A stretch of 64,000 bases of DNA. Source: UBA6107 sp034430175. GTDB taxonomy: Bacteria > Chloroflexota > Anaerolineae > Anaerolineales > Anaerolineaceae. The position numbers and the translations under genes are program-made. The notes beneath the pieces were generated by a model, which was given only the letters and a program-made list of their open reading frames with translations, searched no databases and was not told where the DNA came from. The DNA is taken from assembly GCA_034430175.1 (NCBI GenBank), contig DAOUFI010000026.1, forward strand, positions 1-64,000, in the 5' to 3' direction. How positions within the stretch are numbered: position 1 is the first letter of the stretch; every line of letters starts with the position of its first letter. Positions 22,851 to 31,802 of the stretch are shown piece after piece.

Positions 22851-23831
22851 CTACTTCTCATAAACGGCTGGATTCGCGCAATACGGCAGGCGCTTCCCTT
22901 TCAGACCGGCGAGCAGGTTCTCAACGGTCATGAAAGCCATGCGCTGGCGTGTTTTGGTCGAGGCTGAGGCGACGTGCGGGGTGATGACGACCTGCGGCAG
23001 CTTCAGCAGTGGATGATCCTGGGGAATGGGTTCGGGATCGAACACATCCAGCGCGGCCGCGGCCAATTTCCCGGACATCAGGGCATTGTAAAGCGCAGTG
23101 TGATCGACCATGGCTCCGCGGGCTGTGTTGATGAAGATCGCTCCGTCTTTCATGCGGTCAAATTGAGCGGAGCCCATCATGCCCCTGGTTTCGGGGGAGA
23201 GATAGGCATGCAGGCTGACGTAGTCGGAGCGTTCCAGAAGTTCATCGAGCGAGACGTATTCCGCACCTAATTCCAATTCAGCTTTCTCGTCGCGGTGGCG
23301 CTGGGTGTAGAGCACCTTCATGCTAAATCCGCGGGCACGGCGCGCCATGGCCTGACCGATGCGGCCGAAGCCGATAATTCCAAGGGTGGCGCCGTAGATA
23401 TCCGCACCGCAGAGCACATTCGGACCCCAGGGACGCCAGATGCGCTGTTGGACTTCGTTGTGGGCTTCGACCACGCGGCGGGCGGCAGCCATGAGCAGCG
23501 CCCAGGCAAAATCGGCAGTGGTCTCGGTGAGCACGCCGGGGGTGTGACCCACGGGGATGCCGGCAGCGGTGGCTTCAGCAACCGCGATATTGTCATAACC
23601 GACGGCCATCTGGCTGATCACCTTGAGCTGGTTCCGCACGCCGATGTGCACTACTTCCGCGTTGATGGGATCGCAGAGGAGGGTGATCAATCCATCCACA
23701 GAGGCAGCTTTTTCGATCAACACGTCCAGCGTCGGCGGTTCGTCGAGCGGCCAGATATCCAGGTCCACTTTGCCGGCCAGGGGTTCGAGGGCAGGCGGGA
23801 AGATCTTTCGAGTGACGAATACTTTTTTCAT
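22851..23831 (-). CDS. D-2-hydroxyacid dehydrogenase, glyoxylate/hydroxypyruvate reductase type
   Basis: 326 residues with the D-isomer-specific 2-hydroxyacid dehydrogenase fold: NAD-binding motif LGIIGFGRIGQAMARRARGF, and the catalytic Arg, Glu and His in the FINTARGAMVD, DVFDPEPIP and TPHVASAS segments. Closest by eye to GyaR/GRHPR, reducing glyoxylate or hydroxypyruvate to glycolate or glycerate. It meets the glycerate kinase gene tail to tail, which supports glycerate as product. The ATG at 23831 begins MKKVFVTRKIF. Confidence 0.9.
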   Translation of the reverse strand: MKKVFVTRKIFPPALEPLAGKVDLDIWPLDEPPTLDVLIEKAASVDGLITLLCDPINAEVVHIGVRNQLKVISQMAVGYDNIAVAEATAAGIPVGHTPGVLTETTADFAWALLMAAARRVVEAHNEVQQRIWRPWGPNVLCGADIYGATLGIIGFGRIGQAMARRARGFSMKVLYTQRHRDEKAELELGAEYVSLDELLERSDYVSLHAYLSPETRGMMGSAQFDRMKDGAIFINTARGAMVDHTALYNALMSGKLAAAALDVFDPEPIPQDHPLLKLPQVVITPHVASASTKTRQRMAFMTVENLLAGLKGKRLPYCANPAVYEK

Positions 23832-23854
23832 GTTCGCAGGCTTTCTTCAGGTGG

Positions 23855-24430
23855 CTAGAATTTCAACAGTCCGAGGTGTTCAAAAAGGATCTTGAGTCCG
23901 ATCAATACAAGGATAACACCACCTGCCAGTTCCGCCTTGCTTTTATAACGGCTGCCGAAGCGGTTACCCAGGGCCACACCAGCGTAAGAGAGCGCGAAGG
24001 TGGTCACGCCGATCAGCAAGACGGCGGGCAGGATTCTCACGTCCAAAAAAGCAAATGAAATGCCGACCGCCAGGGCATCGATACTGGTGGCCACAGCCAG
24101 GAGGAAGAGCTCTTTCAGGTCAAGGTGGTCATTACTGCAATCCTGTTCCTCGGATTCACCCTTGACCGCTTCGATGATCATCTTCGCGCCAACAAAGGCT
24201 AACAGTGCGAAGGCCACCCAGTGATCGAAGGCGGCGATGTATCTTTCAAATTGACTGCCGAGCACCCAGCCAATCAGCGGCATGAGAGCCTGAAATCCGC
24301 CAAAGAACAGCGAAATAACGAAAGCATGGCGGTGATTGACGCGCTGCATCTTCAGCCCTTTGCAAAGGGAGACTGCGAACGCGTCCATGGACAGTCCAAC
24401 TGCTATGAGAAAAAGCTCTACGATTCCCAA
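23855..24430 (-). CDS. mntP: Putative manganese efflux pump
   Basis: About 191 residues with six membrane helices. MntP hallmarks: LIAVGLSMDAFAVSLCKGL near the start and the second-half repeat LLAVATSIDALAVGISFAFLD, each with the conserved Asp. It exports Mn2+. I prefer the TTG at 24430 (GGAG six bases upstream, giving MGIVELFLIAVGL, the usual N-terminus); the ATG at 24442 directly abuts the T run of a terminator hairpin. Downstream is the glycerate dehydrogenase gene on the same strand, 23 bases away. I looked for a yybP-ykoY manganese riboswitch in the short upstream region and could not see one. Confidence 0.88.
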   Translation of the reverse strand: MGIVELFLIAVGLSMDAFAVSLCKGLKMQRVNHRHAFVISLFFGGFQALMPLIGWVLGSQFERYIAAFDHWVAFALLAFVGAKMIIEAVKGESEEQDCSNDHLDLKELFLLAVATSIDALAVGISFAFLDVRILPAVLLIGVTTFALSYAGVALGNRFGSRYKSKAELAGGVILVLIGLKILFEHLGLLKF

Positions 24431-24443
24431 CGATCGCTCCATG

Positions 24444-24477
24444 AAAAAGGCAGATACCGGTTACTGTACCTGCCTTT
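24444..24477 (-). terminator. Terminator between the SDR gene and mntP
   Basis: On the minus strand AAAGGCAG pairs with CTGCCTTT, extended by four more pairs including a wobble, and is followed by T residues just before the mntP start. It would end transcripts from 24525-25553. Confidence 0.7.
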
Positions 24478-24524
24478 GGATTTATCGCGCTATTCTAACA
24501 CGCGAAGTGGATTATTTGCCTCGC

Positions 24525-25553
24525 CTATTTTGCTGAATATCTGGCCTTGATCGAGGGGATGAGATATTCATTGAAGGCGCGGTCGATGTCGTAATCGGGA
24601 TGCCAACCCCAGTCGCGTGTCGCGGCGGAATCGTCCACGTCGCCGGGCCAAGTATCAACTATGGCCTGACGGGCAGCGTGCGGCTCGAAGGTGACCACGG
24701 CTTTGGGGAAGGCTGCCTTGATGCGGTCATAGAATTCCATGGCGGTGGGAGAGAAGCTGGTGACGTTGTAGACGAGCTGCTTGAGGTTCTCTTTGGGCGC
24801 GGCTTCGAGCTGGAGCAGCGACTTCACAGCATCGGGCATGACCATGAAGGGGAGTTTGGAATCCTGGCGGACGAAGCAGGCGTAGGGGATACCCTGCGCG
24901 GCGTGGTGCAGCATCTCGGGTCCGTAATCGCTGGTGCCGCCGGTGGGGACGGTCACCGAGCTGACCAAGCCGGGGAAGCGCAGGCAGCGGAAATCGACGT
25001 GCGCGGAACCGAAGTCAGCGGCGAGCTGGCGGTAATGATTGGTGTAGTAGCGTCCGAGTTGCTCGCAGTAAAGCTTGTTACAGCCGTACATGGTGATGGG
25101 TTTGAGGTAATCGTCTTCCTTCACTTTGCCGGCTTTGGCCTTGACCTCAAGGCTGGGCATGCCGTAAGCGGCAATAGAGCTTGGATAGATGAACTTCACC
25201 GGACGGCCCTGCCAGGAAGATTGTTCCACGGCGAGGCGGAGTAGGTTGAGCGTGCCTTCCACATTGACACGGTGGGCGGTCTCGGGGTTGTACTCAGCTT
25301 TGGTGGAGAGGATGGAGGCCAGATGGAAGATCGTACGGATCTCGTACTCCGCCACGAGCCGGCCAAGCAGCATGGAATCGAGGATGTCGCCCTGGAGGAA
25401 GCGCTCGCAGGACGCCTGCAGGCACTTGTCGAGGGGTTGCACGTCCATCGCGACGATGCTGTAATTCTTCTGTTCACCCAAATGAGCAATCAAGCCATGA
25501 CCGATCTCGCCGTTCGCCCCCGTAATCAGCACTACCTCTTTGCGCATAGACAT
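24525..25553 (-). CDS. NAD-dependent epimerase/dehydratase (extended SDR)
   Basis: 342 residues. N-terminal NAD motif TGANGEIGHGL and a catalytic YxxxK as YGCNK with an upstream Ser (PSSIAAYG) place it in the extended short-chain dehydrogenase family. The layout resembles UDP-hexose epimerases and the SDR-type L-threonine 3-dehydrogenases. Several residues (LRFPGLVSS, the C-terminal DIDRAFNEYL) fit the latter group as well, so substrate stays open. GGAG lies six bases before the second Met (25547), which may be the true start. It is followed by a terminator. Confidence 0.8.
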   Translation of the reverse strand: MSMRKEVVLITGANGEIGHGLIAHLGEQKNYSIVAMDVQPLDKCLQASCERFLQGDILDSMLLGRLVAEYEIRTIFHLASILSTKAEYNPETAHRVNVEGTLNLLRLAVEQSSWQGRPVKFIYPSSIAAYGMPSLEVKAKAGKVKEDDYLKPITMYGCNKLYCEQLGRYYTNHYRQLAADFGSAHVDFRCLRFPGLVSSVTVPTGGTSDYGPEMLHHAAQGIPYACFVRQDSKLPFMVMPDAVKSLLQLEAAPKENLKQLVYNVTSFSPTAMEFYDRIKAAFPKAVVTFEPHAARQAIVDTWPGDVDDSAATRDWGWHPDYDIDRAFNEYLIPSIKARYSAK

Positions 25554-25589
25554 CTCCAGTTGAAATAAAGTTATTGTGGTTATTCTACT

Positions 25590-25988
25590 TCATTCGGATT
25601 CATTCCCGCTAATTGCAGGCGTCACGAATCCGGCTGAAATTAATCCTTGTTTGATCAATTCAACGATCTCGTCAACATCATGTCGATCGGTGTCAATCGT
25701 CAGGTCGGCGTGTTCGCGGGCGTGCTGGGTGCGGCGCAGTTGTTCCTCGTATTCCTGCAGCGTCCAGTTCAATTTTTTGCGGATCAGGGTGGAGGGGTAG
25801 GAAACTTCAAGGCAGATCAAAAAATCGGGGCGGGTGAGGCGCTGCCACATGTCCTTGACGTAGGAATGTTCCTGGGCAACGTGGCGGCAGGTGATCCCTT
25901 CTTGTGAGAGTCTCTTGATGATGGTGGATTTGCCGGAAGCACAGATGCCAACAATGGCGATCACCAGGTGGCTATTTTCAACGGTCAC
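25590..25988 (-). CDS. Small P-loop nucleotide-binding protein, possible kinase
   Basis: 132 residues from a GTG start with GGAGGAAC directly upstream. The N-terminus has a Walker A motif, IVGICASGKSTIIKRL, as in small-molecule kinases. The C-terminal half includes the R-rich segment LRRTQHAREHADLTIDTD, like a lid region, followed by a short helix. It is shorter than most nucleoside or shikimate kinases, and substrate is unknown. It lies 49 bases after the PP2C phosphatase gene and 36 bases before the SDR gene on the same strand. Confidence 0.65.
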   Translation of the reverse strand: MTVENSHLVIAIVGICASGKSTIIKRLSQEGITCRHVAQEHSYVKDMWQRLTRPDFLICLEVSYPSTLIRKKLNWTLQEYEEQLRRTQHAREHADLTIDTDRHDVDEIVELIKQGLISAGFVTPAISGNESE

Positions 25989-26037
25989 GGTTCCTCCGGA
26001 TCAAATGAAGGCGAAGGGAGCGGCGGTGAGGGGAAGA

Positions 26038-26757
26038 TCAGCGCAGGTATTGCGGCGGAACGGGCAGGCGCACCGACATGCGGCGTACGGTGTCGGTTTC
26101 TTCGGGTTCCACGCGCATGACGACCACGGACATGTCGTCGTTGGGGCGGTTCTGGTCCAGGCGCAGGGCCTGGGCGAGCACATTATCGGCGATCTCGCGG
26201 GCGGTGGGCTGCTGGTCTTCGAGCATGGCGGTGAGCAGTGTGCACAGGTCGAGCGATTGACCGGTGCGGTCGCCGGCATTGATGATGCCGTCGGTGAACA
26301 TCACGATGGTGATACCGCTCTCGAGCGGGAACTCGGTGATGGAGGGACGGATGTTGCGCGACGTGCCGATGGACGACGATTCAGCGGTGATGCATTCGAT
26401 CACATCCCCGCGGGCCACGAAGACCGGAGCGGGGTTGTTGCGGGTGATGACGATGGTGGCCGTCTCCAGGTCGGCGGAAAGGATGTTCAGGCAGGCCGAG
26501 ACCTTGCCGCCGCGTTCGGTGAAGAGGTAATCCGAGGCGGCCCGGGCGGCAGCACCGTCGCGTACGCCCTCGGCCAGCAAACCGATCACCTTGCGCACGA
26601 CCATGGTGGAGATGGTCTTGGCACCTTTGCCTGAAGTCTGACCATCAGCCAAGACGGCGGAGACGCCGCCGTTGGGTCGTTCGACGATCTCGAGGGTATC
26701 GCCGCTTTCGGATACCGCGTATTTGTTGGTTTTGGAGGCGGCTACGTAAACTTCCAT
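26038..26757 (-). CDS. PP2C/SpoIIE-type serine phosphatase domain protein
   Basis: About 239 residues from the ATG at 26757 (MEVYVAASKTNKYA); an ATG at 26772 and a TTG at 26775 are alternatives, none with a clear ribosome-binding site. PP2C-type metal-binding acids are seen in AVLADGQTSGKGAK near the N-terminus and in MFTDGIINAG and NDDMSVVVMRV towards the C-terminus, the pattern of SpoIIE/RsbU phosphatases. No sensor domain is attached, so activation may depend on a partner. Such proteins usually dephosphorylate anti-sigma antagonists, but no RsbV/RsbW-like gene is in the window. Confidence 0.75.
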   Translation of the reverse strand: MEVYVAASKTNKYAVSESGDTLEIVERPNGGVSAVLADGQTSGKGAKTISTMVVRKVIGLLAEGVRDGAAARAASDYLFTERGGKVSACLNILSADLETATIVITRNNPAPVFVARGDVIECITAESSSIGTSRNIRPSITEFPLESGITIVMFTDGIINAGDRTGQSLDLCTLLTAMLEDQQPTAREIADNVLAQALRLDQNRPNDDMSVVVMRVEPEETDTVRRMSVRLPVPPQYLR

Positions 26758-26880
26758 AGCAGCATTGTACATCAATGACAGGGTTTCTGCAAAAATGTCT
26801 TTGTCTTAATTTCTTCCAGGTCGCGGAGTGGTGCTGTACATGAGCCTAACCTACGCATATTCAAAGACATTTTGAATTAT

Positions 26881-28035
26881 CTACAACCACTTCACATCCG
26901 CTTTCATCAGTTCGCGGCCTTTCCAGGAGGCATGGCCGTTGACGGTGAGCACCATGGAACGCAGGGCGATGGTGGCGAAGGCGGCAATCGTCATGGGATA
27001 GAAGAAAGCGAGGTAGATCGGTATGCGCTGGCGGTGGTAGGCAATGAGAAAGAGCGCCAGCGACTCCACGGTAGCGATCACCGAAAGATCAACCAGCGCT
27101 GGGTGAATGAACATTCCGGTCAAATGGCGAAACAGGATCCAGACCGGCAGGGTGAAGATCAGAAAAGCCAGCGTCCAGACGAAGGTGAATGGGATCACCT
27201 TGTAGCCAAAGAATCCAAAAACGTTCTTGCTGAAGCCTTCCACGGTCTCGTGGAAGTTGTGATACATGCGGCAGGTCACCTGGTCGGAGCCGTTGGCGAG
27301 GATCCACTTGTAGCCGTTCTCGATGATCATGCGGCCGAGGATGACATCGTCGTTGACGTTGACGATTGCAGCGGCGTATCCGCCGACCGCCTGGTAGGCT
27401 TCCCTGCGGAACAGCATAAACTGTCCGATCGTGACCGAAAGCTCCGGGATCCTAAACACCTGGGCGATCTTGATGGGCAAAAAACTAAGGATGCCAAAGT
27501 TCATGAACGGCACCAGCAGCTTTTCGGACCAGGTCAGCACCTCTTGGCGGGGCAGGGCGGTGAGCAGGTCGGCGCGGGTGTGGAGCATTTCGGCGATGGC
27601 TGAGCTGAGAGCGTCGGGTTCGTGGCGGGTATCGGCGTCGGTGAAGAGCAGGTAATCGCCCGAGGCTTGCTGTGAAAGCTGGTGGCAGGCCCAGTGTTTT
27701 CCGGGCCAACCATCAGGAAGGGGAGCACCGTTGATGACCTTGAGGCGCGGGTTGGTCCGCTTCAACTGGTTGAGGATCAGAGGAGTGGCATCGGTGGAAT
27801 TATCGTCCAGCACAATGACCTCAAAGTTTGGGTAATCTTGCGAGAGCAATGATGAAACGCAGGCTTTAATATTGCGCTCTTCATTGCGGGCCGGGACGAG
27901 GATTGAGACTTTGGGGGTTGAACCAGTCAATTTGTGTTCACCCAGGCGCCTGACCGCCCGCATATTAGAGAGAGAGACTAATAATCCCACGGAGGTTATA
28001 AAGATAACAAAAAATAAGAAAAGTTCAACGTTCAT
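26881..28035 (-). CDS. Membrane glycosyltransferase family 2 (CrtQ/HpnB-like)
   Basis: 384 residues. An N-terminal membrane helix (about 3-25), a GT2 catalytic domain with SILVPARNEERNIKACVSSLLSQ, the UDP-sugar-binding LDDNSTDAT and the metal-binding DAD in LLFTDADTRHEPDAL, then three or four C-terminal helices from about residue 255. The layout, including NDDVILGRMIIENGYK, is that of glycosyltransferases acting on carotenoid acids (CrtQ) or hopanoids (HpnB). It starts directly after plsY (one base between), so both are one transcription unit for membrane lipids. Acceptor unknown. Confidence 0.8.
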   Translation of the reverse strand: MNVELFLFFVIFITSVGLLVSLSNMRAVRRLGEHKLTGSTPKVSILVPARNEERNIKACVSSLLSQDYPNFEVIVLDDNSTDATPLILNQLKRTNPRLKVINGAPLPDGWPGKHWACHQLSQQASGDYLLFTDADTRHEPDALSSAIAEMLHTRADLLTALPRQEVLTWSEKLLVPFMNFGILSFLPIKIAQVFRIPELSVTIGQFMLFRREAYQAVGGYAAAIVNVNDDVILGRMIIENGYKWILANGSDQVTCRMYHNFHETVEGFSKNVFGFFGYKVIPFTFVWTLAFLIFTLPVWILFRHLTGMFIHPALVDLSVIATVESLALFLIAYHRQRIPIYLAFFYPMTIAAFATIALRSMVLTVNGHASWKGRELMKADVKWL

Positions 28036-28036
28036 G

Positions 28037-28654
28037 TCAGGAATTTCTCCTTCTCACAATGGCGTCGCGTAAGCGGCTGCGAAAGGCGATCGGCTGCGAA
28101 AGTTCGCGCCGGTGGGAATAAATTAATAAAACCAAATTGATCATCACAGCCACGCCGAACCACAGCGCCTTGTGGTAGAAGATTGAGAACGCAATCAAGC
28201 CCACCATGCCGAACATCACGTTCCAGGCGTGGTCATCGATGATCAGCATGGAGGAAATGGTCAGGAGCGCGAATGCGACGATCGCGGGCAGCCCACCCAG
28301 CGCCAGCCAGACGCCGAGGGAGGTGGCAATGCCTTTGCCGCCGTGACGATGCAGGAATGGTGAGAAGATGTGCCCCAAAATGGGAGCCAGCGCGATGATG
28401 AGCAGCGACCAGGATTCGATCCCGGCTGCCTGGGCGAAGTACGCGGGGAAAAACCCTTTGCTGACGTCAAGAGCAGCAGCAAAGATTCCAACCTGCCAGC
28501 CTCCCGACATCCAGGCGTTATACGCTCCGGGATTACCGTCACCATATGCACGTACATCTTTATGTTTTACCAGCCTAACAAGCAGCAATGAGAACGGAAT
28601 ACTCCCGATGAGAAAGCTCAAAGCCACGTACAGCGCGATCCACAAGATTTCCAT
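28037..28654 (-). CDS. plsY: Glycerol-3-phosphate acyltransferase PlsY
   Basis: 205 residues, about five membrane helices. PlsY motifs are recognisable: GSIPFSLLLVRL, a glycine-rich loop DGNPGAYNAW (usually GNPGATN, here Tyr for Thr), and RHGGKGIATSLGVWLAL. PlsY transfers acyl groups from acyl-phosphate to glycerol 3-phosphate in phospholipid synthesis. Divergence in the first loop may mean a variant or paralogue. AGGA precedes the ATG. It is translated with the downstream glycosyltransferase gene. Confidence 0.85.
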   Translation of the reverse strand: MEILWIALYVALSFLIGSIPFSLLLVRLVKHKDVRAYGDGNPGAYNAWMSGGWQVGIFAAALDVSKGFFPAYFAQAAGIESWSLLIIALAPILGHIFSPFLHRHGGKGIATSLGVWLALGGLPAIVAFALLTISSMLIIDDHAWNVMFGMVGLIAFSIFYHKALWFGVAVMINLVLLIYSHRRELSQPIAFRSRLRDAIVRRRNS

Positions 28655-28771
28655 ATATCCTCGAATGAATTGGTTTTACTCTATAACACCGGAAGAACGA
28701 AAAAGGATTTTATTACATTTTGCAATATTGGATGATTAATATTTCATATAAGATTCATCGGTGCTCTTTTC

Positions 28772-28801
28772 TTGACAGGAAGGCTGGCACGCAAGTATAA
28801 T
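28772..28801 (+). promoter_or_regulatory. Consensus sigma-70 promoter of rpmF
   Basis: Perfect TTGACA (28772-28777) and TATAAT (28796-28801) with an 18-base spacer, about 50 bases before rpmF. Confidence 0.85.
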
Positions 28802-28855
28802 GTACCGGCCTGTCGAGATAGCGATGGGCGTGGATTCTTTGACAGGAGTTTAAGA

Positions 28856-29053
28856 ATGGTACCTCTTCCAAAACGGAAATTATCAAAAGGACGCCGCGAT
28901 CGCCGTCGTTCACAAGATGCACTGCAAGCACCCGCTCTCGTTCAGTGCAGCAATTGCGGTGAGATGCGCTTGCCACACACCGTTTGCCCAAACTGCGGTC
29001 ACTACCAGGGCCGCGAAGTTGTGAGTGTTGAGAAAGAAACAAAGAAGAAGTAA
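28856..29053 (+). CDS. rpmF: 50S ribosomal protein L32
   Basis: 65 residues beginning MVPLPKRKLSKGRRDRRRSQDAL, the L32 N-terminus (usually MAVPKRKxSKxRRDxRR), and carrying the zinc ribbon CSNC...CPNCG. AGGAG lies seven bases before the ATG at 28856; upstream in-frame codons are before the transcription start and not used. The usual neighbours yceD and plsX are absent. A strong consensus promoter drives it as a single gene. Confidence 0.95.
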   Translation: MVPLPKRKLSKGRRDRRRSQDALQAPALVQCSNCGEMRLPHTVCPNCGHYQGREVVSVEKETKKK

Positions 29054-29120
29054 TCGTCTGTCATCCTGACAGTTTGTTTTTTTATTCAGCTCTGAATACT
29101 TCAATTCATTGAAATGAATC

Positions 29121-29146
29121 AGAAGCTTCTCAATCGAGAAGCTTCT
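29121..29146. terminator. Bidirectional terminator between rpmF and hflX
   Basis: An 11-bp stem (29121-29131 with 29136-29146, arms agaagcttctc and complement) with an aatc loop lies between the convergent genes rpmF and hflX. Confidence 0.6.
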
Positions 29147-29172
29147 TGGTTGTTAAGTAGAAAAATTTGGGG

Positions 29173-30549
29173 CTAGATCGCCTTGGTATCTTCAAGGCTT
29201 TCTTCATCTTCAGAGGTTTCACCACTTGGCGAGGGAGACAGGAAGGGGGTATACCTGGCTAAGAGGCGTCCGGGGATGAGACCCTGGATAAATACGCCTT
29301 TGCGATTGTTTTCGATGCGCTCCACCTGACCCTGTTCGTGGAAGAGGCTGATCAGCTGACCTTCGGTATAGGGAATCTGGACGGAGATCTCGGTGAAATT
29401 CTCGAACAGTTCCGATTCGATCATCGTCATCAGTTCTTTGAAACCGACGCCTTTGAGCGCCGAAATGGCCACCGCGTTCGGAAAACCACGCGCGGCGTCC
29501 GCGGCCATTCCTGGATCGGGCAGGCGGTCGACCTTGTTGAGAGCGATGATGGTGGGTATATGGTCGGCGTTGATTTGCTTGAGCGTCTCAGCCACCGAAT
29601 GGGCTTGTGCTTGGGCGTTGGGGTGGGTGACATCGACCACGTGGATGAGCAGGTCGGCTTCGGCGATCTCCTCCAGAGTAGCCTGGAAGGCAGCCACCAA
29701 CTGGGTGGGCAGCTTCTGGATGAAGCCGACCGTATCAGTGACAAGCGTGTTGTGCCCGCCAGGCAGGTCCACTCGACGGGTGGTGGGGTCAAGCGTGGCA
29801 AAGAGCTGGTTTGCCACCAGCACATCCGATTTGGCGAGCTGGTTGAGCAGGGTGGATTTACCGGCGTTGGTGTATCCGACCAGCGATATCAATGGTATGC
29901 GAGAGCGTTTGCGCTGGGCGCGATAGCGCTGCCTGTGGGCACGGACCTTTTCCAACTCGTCTTTGAGCACGGAGATACGTTTGCGGATGAGGCGGCGGTC
30001 GACTTCAAGCTGGGTTTCACCAGGCCCACGGAGACCCACGCCGCCGACTGAACCAGCACTACCACCACCGCCGCCAGCCTGACGCTCCAGATGAGTCCAG
30101 GCGCGGGTGAGACGAGGCAGGCGATATTCGTATTGGGCAAGCTCCACTTGAAGGATACCCTCGCGGGTGCGAGCGTGCTGGGCGAAGATGTCGAGGATGA
30201 GGGCAGTACGGTCGATGACGCGTACGTGGGGGCCGAGGGCACGTTCCAACTCACGTTGGTGGCGTGGAGAGAGTTCGTCATCAAAAATGACCAGGTCCGT
30301 AAGGGTCTCTTCGACCAGCGCCTTCAATTCCTCCACTTTTCCTTTGCCAATGTAGGTATCGGGGTTGGGTGTATCGAGCTTTTGCGAGGTTTCACCGACG
30401 ACTTCCAATCCGGCAGTATCCGAGAGCAGGGCTAGCTCTTCGAGGGAATCATCCAGGGTAATCTCAGAGGGATGGCTGCGTAATTCGATTCCTACCAGAA
30501 AGGCTTTTTCTTTCGGAGGTTGGGTAGGAAAGGTCGTTTTAGAGGGCAT
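29173..30549 (-). CDS. hflX: Ribosome-associated GTPase HflX
   Basis: 458 residues from the ATG at 30549, four bases after the aminotransferase stop, with GGAAG upstream; a longer open frame into the aminotransferase gene is not credible. HflX N-terminal domain (about 15-190) with PDTYIGKGKVEELK, a glycine-rich linker (QAGGGGGSAGSVGGVGLRGPGE), then the G domain: G1 GYTNAGKSTLLN, G3 DTVGFIQKLP, G4 NKVDRLPD. HflX splits or rescues stalled ribosomes in stress. Translationally linked to the aminotransferase gene. Confidence 0.95.
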   Translation of the reverse strand: MPSKTTFPTQPPKEKAFLVGIELRSHPSEITLDDSLEELALLSDTAGLEVVGETSQKLDTPNPDTYIGKGKVEELKALVEETLTDLVIFDDELSPRHQRELERALGPHVRVIDRTALILDIFAQHARTREGILQVELAQYEYRLPRLTRAWTHLERQAGGGGGSAGSVGGVGLRGPGETQLEVDRRLIRKRISVLKDELEKVRAHRQRYRAQRKRSRIPLISLVGYTNAGKSTLLNQLAKSDVLVANQLFATLDPTTRRVDLPGGHNTLVTDTVGFIQKLPTQLVAAFQATLEEIAEADLLIHVVDVTHPNAQAQAHSVAETLKQINADHIPTIIALNKVDRLPDPGMAADAARGFPNAVAISALKGVGFKELMTMIESELFENFTEISVQIPYTEGQLISLFHEQGQVERIENNRKGVFIQGLIPGRLLARYTPFLSPSPSGETSEDEESLEDTKAI

Positions 30550-30553
30550 TTGG

Positions 30554-31738
30554 CTAATACTTCCAGGCGACGATACGGTCAATGGCTTCCTTGATCCGCG
30601 CGGTGGTTTGGCCGAGCGAAATGCGCAGGAAACCCTCACCGTACTGGCCGTAGACGATGCCAGGGGTGGCACTGACGCCGATCTCCTCAAGCATACGGCC
30701 GCAGAAGGCCATCGAGTCGTTCTGACCCTGGGGTAAATGTGCCCAAACGTAAATGGCGGCGTGGGGCGATTCCAGCGTGAAACCGGCTTTACGTAATCCA
30801 GCGACGACAATATCGCGGCGTTCGCGGTAGGTCTCGTTGCGTTGCTTCAGCCAGCCCTGATCGGAGGTGAGAGCGGTTACGCCGGCGTCAAACACCGGGA
30901 TGAAGGTGGATGTGTCCATCTGGCTCTTGTAAGTCGAGAGGTAATTGATCACCTGGGCATTGCCAACGGCCATACCCAGACGCCAGCCCGCCATGTTGTA
31001 AGTTTTGGAGAGTGAATTGAACTCGACCACCACGTCTTTGGCGCCGGGGATTTGCAGGATGCTGGGGGCGTTGTAACCGTCGAAGGTCACGTCACAATAC
31101 GGGGCGTCGTGCGCGATGAGGATGTTATGTTCTCTGGCGAAGGCAATGGCTTCTTCGTAGAAAGCCATGGTCGCCACGGCTCCGGTGGGATTATTGGGAT
31201 AGTTAAGCCAAAGGATTTTAGCTTTTTCAAGGTCAGCAGGGGAGATGGCCTTAAGGTCAGGCAAAAAACCATTTTCAGCTAGCAGTGGCAGTGAAACGAT
31301 GCGCGCACCAGCAATGATGCCACCCGCGCTGTAGACCGGGTAACCGGGGTCAGGGACAAGGGAGACGTCGCCGGGGTTGAGCATCACCTGGCTGAGGTTG
31401 AAGAGTCCTTCCTTCGAGCCGATGAGTCCGAGCACCTCTTTTTGCGGGTCAAGTTCGACCTCGAAGCGCTCCATGTAATAATCGACGATGGCCTGACGGT
31501 ACGATGGTGTGCCGCCATTGGGAGAATAACCGTGGTTTTCGGGTTTACGCGCAGAGTCGACCAGACTATCCACGATGAAATCAGCCGGGGGCAGGTCGGG
31601 CGAGCCAATGTCGATGCGGATGACATCCATGCCCCGTTTTTTTAATTCCGCCAGTCTCTTGCCGAGTGAGGCAAAAAAATACGGCTTGAAGGAAGCGATC
31701 CTTTCTGCCGGTTGATATGAAGGTTTCGTATTCGTCAT
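30554..31738 (-). CDS. PLP-dependent aminotransferase, LL-diaminopimelate aminotransferase type
   Basis: 394 residues, fold type I class I/II. PLP lysine in SLSKTYNMAGWRLG, the NYPNNPTGA motif, and N-terminal IDIGSPDLPPADFIVDSL typical of the DapL group. DapL makes LL-diaminopimelate directly from tetrahydrodipicolinate in lysine synthesis. Members of the same group also act as alanine or aspartate transaminases, so dapL is likely but not certain. It precedes hflX by four bases. Confidence 0.8.
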   Translation of the reverse strand: MTNTKPSYQPAERIASFKPYFFASLGKRLAELKKRGMDVIRIDIGSPDLPPADFIVDSLVDSARKPENHGYSPNGGTPSYRQAIVDYYMERFEVELDPQKEVLGLIGSKEGLFNLSQVMLNPGDVSLVPDPGYPVYSAGGIIAGARIVSLPLLAENGFLPDLKAISPADLEKAKILWLNYPNNPTGAVATMAFYEEAIAFAREHNILIAHDAPYCDVTFDGYNAPSILQIPGAKDVVVEFNSLSKTYNMAGWRLGMAVGNAQVINYLSTYKSQMDTSTFIPVFDAGVTALTSDQGWLKQRNETYRERRDIVVAGLRKAGFTLESPHAAIYVWAHLPQGQNDSMAFCGRMLEEIGVSATPGIVYGQYGEGFLRISLGQTTARIKEAIDRIVAWKY

Positions 31739-31802
31739 TTAATTGGTTTCCCTTTAATTAGGTTAACTTTAGTTTACGCCAAGTGACGAGTTTTGCCAAC
31801 CT

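Noticed and set aside
23295..23858. Plus-strand open frame of 187 codons opposite the glycerate dehydrogenase gene
   Set aside because: It lies antisense to a clear gene with conserved motifs, and has the His/Gly-rich look of antisense frames.
24431..24524. yybP-ykoY manganese riboswitch before mntP
   Set aside because: The space is short and taken by a simple terminator hairpin; conserved riboswitch motifs are not visible.
30550..30810. Extended N-terminus for HflX
   Set aside because: It would overlap most of the aminotransferase 3' end; the added residues are Arg/Ser/Pro-rich shadow sequence, and HflX homology begins at the ATG at 30549.
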